Positions 7,529 to 15,532 are shown, counted from the first letter of the stretch. The stretch: 27,584 nt of DNA from CAISIP01 sp031403955 (GCA_031403955.1 JANNGR010000292.1:1-27584), one strand, 5' to 3'. Notes: generated by a model not told the origin, from the letters alone. Program-made: numbers and translations.

Positions 7529-7984
7529 ATGAAAATCGGAGCACTGGCCCAGGCCGCCCAGACCCAGGCCGAAACCATTCGCTACTACGAGCGTGAAGGG
7601 CTGTTGCCTGAAGCGGCGCGATCGGAAGCCAACTACCGCGTCTACGAAGCCAGCCATATACAGCGCCTGGCGTTTATCCGCCACTGCCGGTCACTGGACA
7701 TGACTCTGGATGAAATTCGCATCTTGCTGCATTTCAAGGATGCGCCGTCCAGCAACTGTGTCGAGGTCAACGGCTTGCTGGACGAGCATATCGGCCATGT
7801 GGCTGGGCGCATTCGTGAACTCAAGGCGCTGGAGAAGGAATTGAAAAGACTACGCGAGCAATGCGCCAGCGGCCATTTGACGGCCGACTGCGGAATCATG
7901 AGCGAATTGGAAAAAGCCGCCCTGGAACAGCGTCGGCGACCGGCAACCCGGAGCAATCTCGCGCACATCCGTGGCACGCACTAG
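7529..7984 (+). CDS. cadR: MerR-family regulator of the Cd(II)/Pb(II) type (CadR/PbrR)
   Basis: A 151-residue metal-responsive activator. The N-terminal helix-turn-helix is MKIGALAQAAQTQAETIRYY, followed by EGLLPEAARSEANYRVY, and a long dimerisation helix. Three cysteines match the divalent soft-metal sensors: one at the start of the dimer helix (SSNCVEVN) and two in the loop CASGHLTADCGIM. This Cys replaces the Ser of the CueR-type paralogue at 4430, so the two regulators should sense different metals. The ATG at 7529 has an AAGGAG site five to six bases away; the longer open frame upstream runs antisense through cadA and is not coding. It is divergent from cadA and is its likely regulator; the C-terminus is not His-rich, unlike some CadR proteins. 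Confidence 0.9.
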   Translation: MKIGALAQAAQTQAETIRYYEREGLLPEAARSEANYRVYEASHIQRLAFIRHCRSLDMTLDEIRILLHFKDAPSSNCVEVNGLLDEHIGHVAGRIRELKALEKELKRLREQCASGHLTADCGIMSELEKAALEQRRRPATRSNLAHIRGTH

Positions 7985-8262
7985 CAGGACCGGCATCACC
8001 CTGGGTTGACGCTCGTTTTAGACCTGGGCCCGTGCCCGCCAGGCCGTGCCGGCCAATGCGCGATTCAGGAGTGTGCTGATGGACTTCGCGCCGCCGCACG
8101 ACGTGCCGGCAAAGCCGGTCCAAACCACAGCTTTTGCGTTTGCGCCGCCATCAATCACGGCAAACATATTTTCCTTACATGTTTCAATGAAACAGTGTTG
8201 GCAGCGCCGGCGCAGCAACACCTAATCCCTTCAATACACGACTCAACGGGAACACGACCAGC
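7985..8262. promoter_or_regulatory. Intergenic region with perfect palindrome at 8180-8194
   Basis: A 278-base stretch between cadR and the HAD gene. Its clearest element is TGTTTC-AAT-GAAACA (8180-8194), a perfect 6-3-6 inverted repeat about 70 bases upstream of the HAD start, in an AT-richer patch; a plausible operator. An ATG at 8079 behind AGGAG opens a 48-codon frame (8079-8225), but it runs through the palindrome and has no recognisable content, so I do not call it a gene. No convincing terminator for cadR was seen. Confidence 0.4.
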
Positions 8263-8928
8263 ATGCACTTCCGACCCAAATACATCACATTCGACTGTTA
8301 CGGCACGCTGACGCGCTTTCGCATGCGCGAGATGGCCCGCGAGATGTTCGCCGGCCGCATCCCCGCCAGCGGCATGGAGCAGTTCATCACGGATTTCGGT
8401 TCCTACCGCTTTGACGAAGTGCTCGGCGCCTGGAAGCCCTACGCCGAGGTGCTGACAAACGCGCTGCACCGCACCTGCAAGAAGTGGAAAATCACCTGCA
8501 CCGACGCCGAAGGCTTGCGCTACTACGATGCCGTGCCCACTTGGGGCCCCCACGCGGACGTAGCGGCAGGCCTTTCGCGCATCGCCGACGCGATACCCTT
8601 GGTCATTCTTTCCAACGCCTCCAACGACCAGATTCACAAGAATGTCGCCCAACTCGGCGCGCCGTTCCACCGGGTCTTCACGGCCGAGCAGGCGCAGGCT
8701 TACAAACCACGCCTGCGGCCGTTCGAATACATGTTGGACCAGCTCGGCTGCGGCCCGGAGGACATTTTGCATGTCTCGTCCAGCCTGCGCTACGACCTGA
8801 TGTCCGCCGATGACCTGGGCATCAAGAACAAGGTGTTGGTAAACCGCGGCCACGGCCCCGGCAACCCGGCTTACAACTATGTCGAGATTCAGGACATCGG
8901 CGGCCTGCCCGGCGTCGTTGGCCTGTGA
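8263..8928 (+). CDS. HAD-superfamily hydrolase, haloacid dehalogenase type II-like
   Basis: A 221-residue cytosolic hydrolase. HAD motif I is FDCYGTLT (nucleophile Asp11), motif II LSNAS, motif III the Lys in AYKPRLRPFEY, and motif IV HVSSSLRYDLMSADDLG; a cap domain lies at residues ~17-100 with YRFDEVLGAW containing the Arg typical of L-2-haloacid dehalogenases. However, the Tyr and Asn that help bind substrate in L-DEX enzymes appear as Phe (Lys+6) and Ser (SSS rather than SSN), so true dehalogenation is doubtful. It ends 13 bases before the FAD oxidoreductase, suggesting one transcript and one pathway. The family is sure, the substrate unknown. The ribosome binding site is weak. Confidence 0.85.
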   Translation: MHFRPKYITFDCYGTLTRFRMREMAREMFAGRIPASGMEQFITDFGSYRFDEVLGAWKPYAEVLTNALHRTCKKWKITCTDAEGLRYYDAVPTWGPHADVAAGLSRIADAIPLVILSNASNDQIHKNVAQLGAPFHRVFTAEQAQAYKPRLRPFEYMLDQLGCGPEDILHVSSSLRYDLMSADDLGIKNKVLVNRGHGPGNPAYNYVEIQDIGGLPGVVGL

Positions 8929-8941
8929 ATCGCGCCCGGCC

Positions 8942-10231
8942 ATGAAACTCGACTCCTATTGGACCGACACCGCCCCGGCCTTCACGCCCGCGCAAGAAGC
9001 CTTGCCGGCGCGTGCCGATGTGGTTGTGGTGGGAGGCGGGTTCACGGGTCTGTCGGCGGCATTGGCCCTGGCGCGGCGCGGCGCACAAGTACAACTGCTC
9101 GAGGCCGGCGCGGTGGCGCACGAAGCTTCGGGGCGCAATGGTGGCCATGTCAACAATGGTTTGGCGGTGGACTATGCCCAATTGGCCGAGCGCGTGGGAA
9201 CTGACACCGCAAGTGCCTGGTACCGTGCCTACGACAGCGCCGTCAACACCGTGGCCCGCCTGGTGCAACAGCAAGGCATCGACTGCGACTTCGAGCGCAA
9301 TGGCAAACTCAAACTGGCTTCGCGCCCGGCACACTACGACACGCTGGCACGCGGCCTCGATCGCCTGCGCCGCGAGGTCGATGTTGACGTGGAGCTACTC
9401 AACAGCGTGCAAGTGCGCGACGAAATCCAGAGCGACGCGTTCCACGGCGGTCTGCTGCAAAAACGCAGTGCCCAGATGCACATGGGCCGATTCGCCGTTG
9501 GCCTGGCGCGCGCCGCTCAAAAACAAGGCGCGCGGATTCATTCGCATACACCCGCGTTGCGCCTGGAGCGAATGAGCCGCAACGGCCATGCCCACCGCGT
9601 CCATACCCCGCGCGGCATGGTTGAGGCCGACCAGGTGCTGGTAGCGACTGGTGCCACACGACATGGCAACTACGGCAGTTTCGGTTTCTGGCGCCGTCGC
9701 CTGGTACCGGTCGGTAGCTTCATCATTACCACCGAGCCGCTGGAACGCGCACGCGCCGATCGGCTCTTGTCGGGCCGCCGCACCTACACCACAACGGCCA
9801 ACATCCACAACTACTTCCGGCTCACGCCCGATAACCGGCTGGTGTTCGGCGGGCGCGCGCGTTTTGCCATGTCCAGTCCGCGATCCGATGCCAAGAGCGG
9901 CGCGATCCTGCAACAAGCGCTTGAGCGCATGTTCCCGCAACTGCATGCGGTGCGCGTGGACTACTGCTGGGGTGGCCTGGTGGACATGACACGCGACCGG
10001 CTGCCACGCGCCGGTGAGCACAACGGTTTGTTTTATTCAATGGGTTATAGCGGCCACGGAACGCAGATGTCGGTGCACATGGGCGAATGCATGGCTCGCG
10101 TCATGGCCGGCGACGCATCTGCCAATCCCTGGCGCGACCTACCCTGGCCCGCCATTCCCGGCCACTTCGGCCCGCCCTGGTTCCTGCCCGCGGTCGGCCT
10201 TTATTTCCGGCTCAAGGACAAGTTGTCCTGA
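8942..10231 (+). CDS. DAO-family FAD-dependent oxidoreductase (PuuB-like)
   Basis: A 429-residue flavoprotein of the D-amino-acid oxidase/glycine oxidase family, similar in length and layout to gamma-glutamylputrescine oxidase. The FAD-binding Rossmann motif is VVVVGGGFTGLSAALALARR (residues ~27-46), followed by LLEAG and EASGRNGGHVNNG, typical of the PuuB-like group. The substrate-binding beta sheet occupies the middle, and the FAD is capped by YSMGYSGHGTQMS near residue 365. The ATG at 8942 is 13 bases after the HAD stop; an in-frame start at 8879 would overlap the HAD gene and precedes nothing conserved. It is expected to oxidise an amine or amino acid to imine plus peroxide; the actual substrate is not readable. 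The gene converges on the DUF35 gene with a gap of only 14 bases. Confidence 0.9.
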   Translation: MKLDSYWTDTAPAFTPAQEALPARADVVVVGGGFTGLSAALALARRGAQVQLLEAGAVAHEASGRNGGHVNNGLAVDYAQLAERVGTDTASAWYRAYDSAVNTVARLVQQQGIDCDFERNGKLKLASRPAHYDTLARGLDRLRREVDVDVELLNSVQVRDEIQSDAFHGGLLQKRSAQMHMGRFAVGLARAAQKQGARIHSHTPALRLERMSRNGHAHRVHTPRGMVEADQVLVATGATRHGNYGSFGFWRRRLVPVGSFIITTEPLERARADRLLSGRRTYTTTANIHNYFRLTPDNRLVFGGRARFAMSSPRSDAKSGAILQQALERMFPQLHAVRVDYCWGGLVDMTRDRLPRAGEHNGLFYSMGYSGHGTQMSVHMGECMARVMAGDASANPWRDLPWPAIPGHFGPPWFLPAVGLYFRLKDKLS

Positions 10232-10245
10232 TGCAGTCAGTCTTC

Positions 10246-10719
10246 TCAGTCAATGCAGACGAAACTGAAATCCGTAATCCGGCCCTCGCGTAATTGGGCG
10301 AACTCGACGCGTACCCGTTTGCCCGGCGCCAGGTTCACCATCGCCGCTTCATAGTCCGACAGATCCAGTCCGTCGACATAGTTGCCGATAGCCGAATCGG
10401 TGCCGTCCAGCCGCACGAAGGCTATCGCCACCGGGGCCTTCCTCTTGCCCTCAAAGCCGCGCACCACGATGGTGGAGGTTTCGATCACGCCTTGCAGACC
10501 GGCTTCCACCCAGGAATCGCACTTCTCGAAGCTGCGCTCGCAGTAGGAGCGCGGCGGCAGGTAGGTGAGACCGGACTTGGAGCAGCGCGTGGCCAGGATC
10601 TTCCCTTCCTTCAGCCCGGCCATGAAACGCCCGGCCACCTCGCCGAGCGCATAGTCGTAACGCAGCGTTACATGGTCGGTGATCACGTCGCCCTTGTCGG
10701 ATGCCTTGGCTTCACTCAT
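10246..10719 (-). CDS. DUF35 Zn-ribbon/OB-fold protein, partner of thiolase-fold enzymes
   Basis: A 157-residue acyl-CoA-associated protein: N-terminal helix, rubredoxin-like Zn-ribbon (residues ~43-68), then an OB fold to the end. Members form complexes with thiolase-fold partners (BbsA with BbsB; ChsH2-type DUF35 with Ltp2; archaeal DUF35 between thiolase and HMG-CoA synthase). The ribbon is unusual: the first knuckle is C46-S-K-S rather than C-x-x-C, leaving C46, C60 and C67 as possible ligands around the conserved LPPRSYC. A good site (AAGGAG) precedes the ATG. It lies 19 bases after the thiolase-fold gene in the same leftward unit, which supports a physical complex. Whether zinc is bound with three Cys is open. 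Confidence 0.87.
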   Translation of the reverse strand: MSEAKASDKGDVITDHVTLRYDYALGEVAGRFMAGLKEGKILATRCSKSGLTYLPPRSYCERSFEKCDSWVEAGLQGVIETSTIVVRGFEGKRKAPVAIAFVRLDGTDSAIGNYVDGLDLSDYEAAMVNLAPGKRVRVEFAQLREGRITDFSFVCID

Positions 10720-10738
10720 GTTGTTCGCTCCTTGGTAT

Positions 10739-11932
10739 TCAGTGGTGGCTGGGCTCGGCGCCGAAGACCGTGCAGTTGTAGAACTGCGCGATGCCTCCGA
10801 CCGCGGAGGACACCGTGTTCTTCACATTGGGCACCTGCATCGCACCTGCCTTGCCCATTACCTGGTTGGCCGCGTCGATGGCGCGCACCAGGCCGGCGAC
10901 CGCAATCGGGTTAGTGCACAACGTGCCGCCGGACGGATTCACGGCTACCGCGCCGCCTTCGACGTTCCAGTACCCGTCGCGCTCCAGCCGCAATGCCATA
11001 CCCGGGCTGCAAAAGCCGAGCCGCTCGAGCTGGATCGGCGTCATGATGCTGTACGGGTCGTAGAACTCGGTGGCCTGGATCTGCTTGAGCGGATCGCTGA
11101 TGTTGGCGAACCGGAAGCACTCGCGCGCCGCGTTCGCCGCCAGAGTGAAGTCGATAAAGTCGGAATCGGTGCTGGGCGTCATTCGATCGCCGATCCAGTA
11201 AGTGGTGCTGCGGCTCGCGACGCCGTTTATGAAGGCCGGGCGCGCCTGAAAGCGCTTGGCCATGCCCATATTACCCACCACCATCGCGGCGCTGCCCGAA
11301 GAACGGGGGCAGATGTCGAAAAGCTTCAACGGGTAGCTGATCATGCGCGACGCCATCACATCCTCGACCGTCACGATTCCCTTCAGGTGCGCGTGCGGGT
11401 TCTTCATGGCGTTGCGCCGCGCGCGCACCACCACGCGCGCAATATCCTCCTGCGTGTGGCCGTAACGCTGCAGATACCGTGTCGCCTGAAGGCCGATCGT
11501 GGTGTTAGTCGACAGCGGCATGTCGCGCTCGTAGAAGAGGTCGAAAATCAGGTTCAACACATTTTGCGCATCGGGGGTCTCCGAGATACGCTCGGCGCCG
11601 ACGATAAGCACCGAGCGGTACAAGCCGGCGCGCACCAGGTTGTACGCTGCCTGCACCGCTGAGCCGCCGGTGGCACCGCCGGTGTGCACGCGCATGATCG
11701 GTTTGCCGGCGCCGAATATGTAATCGATCGACCAGCGGTCGGCGTCGGCGACGCCCATGAAGTAGGTCGGCGCGAGCGAGAACACGATCGCGTCGATGTC
11801 GTCCGGCGTCATGCCGGCGTCATGCAACGCGCCGGCGGCGGCGATCTGCGCCTGCTCGGCGAAGGTGTGTTGTGGATGGTGGGTCTTGAAATCGGTCTGG
11901 AAAGTACCGAGGACGGCTACCGTTTCACTCAT
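10739..11932 (-). CDS. Thiolase-fold protein (SCP-x/lipid-transfer type) lacking thiolase catalytic residues
   Basis: A 397-residue protein spanning both thiolase halves. The nucleophilic Cys expected after the first half-domain is absent: the segment reads VHTGGATGGSA (residues 82-92), with Gly86 at the Cys position. The usual HDCF motif is EFYDPYSIM, and the C-terminal GHP motif reads NPSGGTLCTNPIAVAG, with Asn for His. This pattern with a DUF35 partner recalls Ltp2-type steroid side-chain aldolases, which use tyrosines; YW and YD tyrosines are present here. A retro-aldol or Claisen-type lyase on an acyl-CoA is therefore more likely than thiolysis (inference). Its start overlaps the preceding thiolase-fold gene's stop as ATGA. 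Other options are BbsB-like activity or a non-catalytic subunit. Confidence 0.85.
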   Translation of the reverse strand: MSETVAVLGTFQTDFKTHHPQHTFAEQAQIAAAGALHDAGMTPDDIDAIVFSLAPTYFMGVADADRWSIDYIFGAGKPIMRVHTGGATGGSAVQAAYNLVRAGLYRSVLIVGAERISETPDAQNVLNLIFDLFYERDMPLSTNTTIGLQATRYLQRYGHTQEDIARVVVRARRNAMKNPHAHLKGIVTVEDVMASRMISYPLKLFDICPRSSGSAAMVVGNMGMAKRFQARPAFINGVASRSTTYWIGDRMTPSTDSDFIDFTLAANAARECFRFANISDPLKQIQATEFYDPYSIMTPIQLERLGFCSPGMALRLERDGYWNVEGGAVAVNPSGGTLCTNPIAVAGLVRAIDAANQVMGKAGAMQVPNVKNTVSSAVGGIAQFYNCTVFGAEPSHH

Positions 11933-13038
11933 TGCAGGCCTCCCGCGGCTTCGAACACCATGACGACATTGCCCTGTTGGGCATAACCGTGGCAGCTATG
12001 GGCCGCCGCGCGCCTGACCCGCGGGCCTTGCACCGGTCCGGCCTGGCCAGCCACCTGCAGCACCGCCTCGGCGGCATTCACCAGTCCGCTGCAAAAGAGC
12101 GGGTTCTGCGCAAACGGGCCGCCCGATGGTGACAACACGTCTTCGCGCTCTATGCCAAAGGCCCGCACGTAGGCCGCCTCGTGGTAGCCGGTCTGGGATT
12201 CGAGCTCGATGGCGTCGAGATCGGCCGCGCTCGTGAGTCCGGCCTGACGCAGCGCGTTGCCCCACGCGGTGCGGGCTGACTGCATCGAGCGCAGGCGCGC
12301 CGCATCGAGGCGATAGGAGTCGCTCGCCCAACCGACACCGGCCAGCCGCGCCAGCGGCTTGCAGAGCGGATTGGCCTTCAGGAACCGGTCCGAAGCCACC
12401 ACCAGGGCGACCGCGCCGTCGGTCAACGGCGCGCGCTGCGCATTGCGCAACGGCAGGGCGTCGAACGCGGAACGGTTCACGCTGTCCACCGTCGGTATCA
12501 CATGCGCCATGCCGCGCGGGTTTCTGGCCGCGCGCGTATAGGCATGCACCACCCGATCGGTCGCCTCCTGCGGCGTAACGCCGAATTCCGCGCTCACCGC
12601 CTGGGCGAATAACGCGTCACTGACCGCGGCGCCAATGCCGAGCGGTCGGGTATAGAAAGGGTCGCCGCGCAGGCGCATCACCGCCTCGACGTCGGTCTTC
12701 GAGCTTTTGCACCAACTCACCACCAGGCCGAGCTGCGATTCTCCGGCCAGAAAGCGGGCATAAGCCAGGCACAGAGCCGAGGCGCCCGAATCCGTGACCT
12801 TGATCTCGTCGGTCTCATAACCACCCGCCGGGGCGCTCATCAGCATGCTCGATATCGGTCGCCCGTCGAGCTCGTCGCAAGCACCCAAGGTGAGGCTGTC
12901 GACCTGCCTGCGGCTCACACCGGCCGAGTCCAGCGCCGCGCGCGTGGTGTGGTAGGCCATCTCCTCCAGGCGCAGGTGGCGCACGCTGGCGGACGCCGGG
13001 TGTAACGCCACACCCAGCACATAGACACTCGTAGTCAT
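11929..13038 (-). CDS. Second thiolase-fold protein, also lacking thiolase catalytic residues
   Basis: A 369-residue thiolase-superfamily protein, divergent from its neighbour. At the nucleophile position it reads VTDSGASALC (residues 81-90), with Thr82 where Cys is expected; the C-terminal motif is SPSGGPFAQNPLFCSG, again Asn-Pro instead of His-Pro, followed by a late HSCHGYAQQGN element. Loss of the same catalytic residues in two adjacent genes suggests they work together, as a heteromer with the DUF35 protein. The ATG at 13038 has a GGAG site and lies downstream of the divergent promoter; the longer open frame to 13122 crosses that promoter and is rejected. First gene of the leftward unit, opposite tetR, and probably controlled by it. 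Confidence 0.82.
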   Translation of the reverse strand: MTTSVYVLGVALHPASASVRHLRLEEMAYHTTRAALDSAGVSRRQVDSLTLGACDELDGRPISSMLMSAPAGGYETDEIKVTDSGASALCLAYARFLAGESQLGLVVSWCKSSKTDVEAVMRLRGDPFYTRPLGIGAAVSDALFAQAVSAEFGVTPQEATDRVVHAYTRAARNPRGMAHVIPTVDSVNRSAFDALPLRNAQRAPLTDGAVALVVASDRFLKANPLCKPLARLAGVGWASDSYRLDAARLRSMQSARTAWGNALRQAGLTSAADLDAIELESQTGYHEAAYVRAFGIEREDVLSPSGGPFAQNPLFCSGLVNAAEAVLQVAGQAGPVQGPRVRRAAAHSCHGYAQQGNVVMVFEAAGGLQ

Positions 13039-13085
13039 GGATTGCTCCGCCTTGGCATAAAGAAGTGACTTGTCGGTTATTGAAC

Positions 13086-13129
13086 TTGACGATGAGGTAA
13101 CAATACCATACATTTTGTTCACAACTCAA
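13086..13129. promoter_or_regulatory. Divergent tetR / thiolase-operon promoters with shared operator (13096-13123)
   Basis: Rightward: TTGACG (13086-13091), 17 bases, TACATT (13109-13114), giving a short leader to tetR. Leftward: TTGAGT (13129-13124), 18 bases, TATTGT (13105-13100). Between and over both lies a 28-base element, GGTAAC...CCATACA...TGTTCACA (13096-13123), with inverted AACAA/TTGTT arms (13099-13103, 13115-13119). The same element occurs at 26837-26864. Position and symmetry fit autoregulated TetR repression of both directions. Confidence 0.7.
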
Positions 13130-13138
13130 ATTCCAAGC

Positions 13139-13822
13139 ATGAAATCGATGACGCAGCCCAAGAGCCGCGGCAAAGCCCAAACGCCACACGCCTGGGGTGA
13201 CGCGCTGCCGCGCCGTTCCGAACTGGCGGAGCTAAAGCGCGGCTCGATCCTGCGCGAAGCTGCTCAATCGTTCAACCGCAGCGGCTTTCACGGCACTTCG
13301 ATGGGCGACATAGCCAAGCGGCTGGGCGTCACCAAGGCGGCGCTTTACCGCTATGTGACGAACAAACACGAGTTGTTATTTGAGAGTTTCAACCTGGCGA
13401 TGGACTCGAGCTTCGCCAACCTGGACCGTGGCGAGAAGGAAGGCGCCAACGGCTTTGAAAAGCTGCGCATCGCGCTGTATGGCTACCTCACGGATTTGAT
13501 CGGTACGCTCGGGCATCCGGTGGTGCTGCTGGAGGAAGGTGCGCTTATCCCCGAGCAGTCGCGCGCCATCATCCGCAGGCGCGACCAGGCCGAGAAGCGT
13601 TACCGCGATCTGATCGAGCAGGGCATGCAGGACGGCAGCATCGCACCCTGCAACCCGAAACTCGCCGTCTTCGCGCTGCTCGGCGCGGTCAACTGGGTGC
13701 CGAAGTGGTATCGCGAGGGCGGCGAATTGTCCCAGGAGCAGCTAGTCGAGGCGTTCGTCAATGTCATCATGCGCGGGATCGCGGCGCATCCGGAGCACCT
13801 GCCGGAGCGCAAAGCAGCGTGA
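13139..13822 (+). CDS. TetR-family transcriptional regulator
   Basis: A 227-residue repressor-type regulator, probably sensing an acyl-CoA or the locus substrate. The DNA-binding helix-turn-helix is at residues ~36-82, with GFHGTSMGDIAKRLGVTKAA and LYRYVTNKHELL (the tail of the recognition helix); the rest is a ligand-binding C-terminal domain resembling the FadR/KstR2-like group, but this cannot be proven by eye. The upstream in-frame ATG at 13070 lies before the promoter and is excluded; 13139 is chosen and 13148 is possible, neither with a strong ribosome binding site. Its stop shares one base with the start of the CoA-ligase gene (TGATG), so the two are coupled. It faces the thiolase-fold operon across a dyad operator. 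Confidence 0.88.
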   Translation: MKSMTQPKSRGKAQTPHAWGDALPRRSELAELKRGSILREAAQSFNRSGFHGTSMGDIAKRLGVTKAALYRYVTNKHELLFESFNLAMDSSFANLDRGEKEGANGFEKLRIALYGYLTDLIGTLGHPVVLLEEGALIPEQSRAIIRRRDQAEKRYRDLIEQGMQDGSIAPCNPKLAVFALLGAVNWVPKWYREGGELSQEQLVEAFVNVIMRGIAAHPEHLPERKAA

Positions 13823-15438
13823 TGAAAATCTATCCGATGCGCGAGCGGGTCATCGGTCAGGTCGTGGCCGAGAAGGCCGCGCTGCACGGCGAGCGGACGT
13901 TTGTTCAGTTCGAGGACCGTCGTTATTCGTACCGCGACCTGGATGTGCTGTCGAATCGCATCGCCAACGGGCTTGTGCTGTTGGGAGTCAAACAGGGCAG
14001 CCACGTGGCCTTCATGCTCGACAACAAGCCCGAAATAGTGCTGATCTATTTCGCGCTCTGCAAGCTGGGCGCCGTAGCCGTGCCACTCAACACCGCGGCC
14101 AAGGGAGAGCTGCTGGCGTATTACCTGACCCAGTCGGACGCGGAGCTGGTGATCGCCGACGTGGCGCAGCTTGATCGAATTGCCGCCGTAACGGCCCGGA
14201 CCCCCAAGCTCAGGCATATCGTGTTCTTGCGCAATGAGAAGGCGCCCGCGGCCGGCTTCGCTGATCCAGGCCTGCCGCACTCCGACTTCGATGCCTTGCT
14301 CGGCGCGCCCGACGTCCGGCCGGCGGCGCAAGTCCGCTTCTGCGACCTGCATGCGCTGCTCTATACGTCGGGAACCACCGGCCCTTCCAAAGGCAACCTG
14401 TCGACCCATGCACATGCGCTCAGCATCGGTTTGGTGCTGGCCCAGGCCTATGGCTACCGCCCCGACGACGTGATTTACCTTTGCCTGCCGATGTTCCATG
14501 GCAACGCCTGGTTGTGCAGCGTTATTCCGGCCTTGGTCGCCGATGCCTCGATCGTGATTTCGCGGCGCTTCTCGGCCAGCGGGTTCTGGGACGAGGTGCG
14601 CCGCCATGGCGCGACGCAGTTCAATTCCCTCGGCGCCATGACCAACTTCATCTGGAGCCAGCCGCCCGGTCCGCGTGACCGCGATCACAAGGTGCGCCAG
14701 GTGATGTCGGTGCCGACACCGCAACACTTCTACCATGATTTCGAGCGCCGCTTCGGTATCAAGTTCACGACCGTTTATGCCCTGAGCGACTTCTGCATGG
14801 TCGCCGTGAGCGGCCCGGACGACCCGCCCGGGAAATGGGCCTCCAGCGGCAAGGCCAGCGAGCAGGTTGAAATTCGCATTGCCGACGACGACGACTTCGA
14901 GTTGCCGCGCGGCCAGACCGGCGAGATTCTGGTGCGCACCGCAATGCCCTGGCAACACGCGCAGGGCTACTACAACATGCCCGAGGCCAGCCTGCTGGCC
15001 TACCGCAATCTCTGGTTTCACACCGGCGACCGCGGTTATGTGGACCATGACGGCTACCTATTTTTCGTCGATCGCAAGAAGGACGCCATCCGCCGCCGGG
15101 GCGAGAACATCTCCTCGTTCGAGGTCGAGCAGATCATCCTGAAGCACCCAGCCGTGCTCGAAGTCGCGGCCTTTGCGGTGACCTCGGAGCACTCCGAGGA
15201 CGAAGTGATGGTCAGCGTGGTACTGCGAGCGGACCAGGTTCTGTCCGAGTCCGGGCTGATCGAGCACTGCAATGAAAACATGGCCTATTACATGGTGCCG
15301 CGGTTCATCGAGTTCGTCGCCGGGCTGCCCAAGACAATGACGGAAAAGGTGGAGAAATACAAGTTGAAGGCCGACGTGCAGAAGCGCCTGTCAGCGGTCT
15401 GGGACCGGGAAAAGTCCGGCATCCTGGTGCGGCGATGA
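13822..15438 (+). CDS. AMP-forming acyl-CoA ligase (ANL superfamily, CaiC-like)
   Basis: A 538-residue ligase that activates a carboxylate with ATP and CoA. The phosphate-binding motif is LLYTSGTTGPSKGNLSTH, followed by a core motif YALSDFCMVA in place of the usual Y-G-x-T-E, then WFHTGDRGYVDHDGYLFFVD, RRRGENISSFEVEQ (hinge) and the C-terminal LPKTMTEKVEKYKLK. In that last motif the Gly before the adenylation Lys is Glu, while the Lys is kept. Overall resemblance is to crotonobetaine/carnitine-CoA ligases, but specificity cannot be told. It overlaps tetR by one base and is followed after 166 bases by the first HAAT transporter, so import and activation of the same acid is a reasonable inference. 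Confidence 0.9.
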   Translation: MKIYPMRERVIGQVVAEKAALHGERTFVQFEDRRYSYRDLDVLSNRIANGLVLLGVKQGSHVAFMLDNKPEIVLIYFALCKLGAVAVPLNTAAKGELLAYYLTQSDAELVIADVAQLDRIAAVTARTPKLRHIVFLRNEKAPAAGFADPGLPHSDFDALLGAPDVRPAAQVRFCDLHALLYTSGTTGPSKGNLSTHAHALSIGLVLAQAYGYRPDDVIYLCLPMFHGNAWLCSVIPALVADASIVISRRFSASGFWDEVRRHGATQFNSLGAMTNFIWSQPPGPRDRDHKVRQVMSVPTPQHFYHDFERRFGIKFTTVYALSDFCMVAVSGPDDPPGKWASSGKASEQVEIRIADDDDFELPRGQTGEILVRTAMPWQHAQGYYNMPEASLLAYRNLWFHTGDRGYVDHDGYLFFVDRKKDAIRRRGENISSFEVEQIILKHPAVLEVAAFAVTSEHSEDEVMVSVVLRADQVLSESGLIEHCNENMAYYMVPRFIEFVAGLPKTMTEKVEKYKLKADVQKRLSAVWDREKSGILVRR

Positions 15439-15513
15439 ACACGCTGCACAAGGCCGCCCCGTCCCCCGGCAGGCATTGCGTTTCTGGTTTCGGGTATACC
15501 CCAGTATTTGCGT

Positions 15514-15532
15514 TGGTATTTAGCCGATACCA
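15514..15532. promoter_or_regulatory. Inverted repeat TGGTAT-N7-ATACCA upstream of the first binding-protein gene
   Basis: A perfect 6-7-6 inverted repeat, 72 bases upstream of the ATG at 15605, in an AT-rich stretch of the 166-base gap (15439-15604). It differs in sequence from the 28-base TetR-type operator found twice elsewhere, so a separate regulator or a weak site is possible. No confident -35/-10 pair was seen here; the gap ends with the AAAGGAG site for the binding protein. Confidence 0.4.

Noticed and set aside
8011..8062. GC-rich hairpins after cadR as a terminator
   Set aside because: Stems are short with long loops and no T-run follows.
8079..8225. 48-codon frame with AGGAG upstream between cadR and the HAD gene
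   Set aside because: No recognisable protein content, runs through a palindrome, and is short enough to occur by chance; described only within the intergenic entry.
13600..15048. 482-residue minus-strand frame opposite tetR and the acyl-CoA ligase
   Set aside because: Composition is that of a shadow frame; the plus-strand genes have all family motifs.
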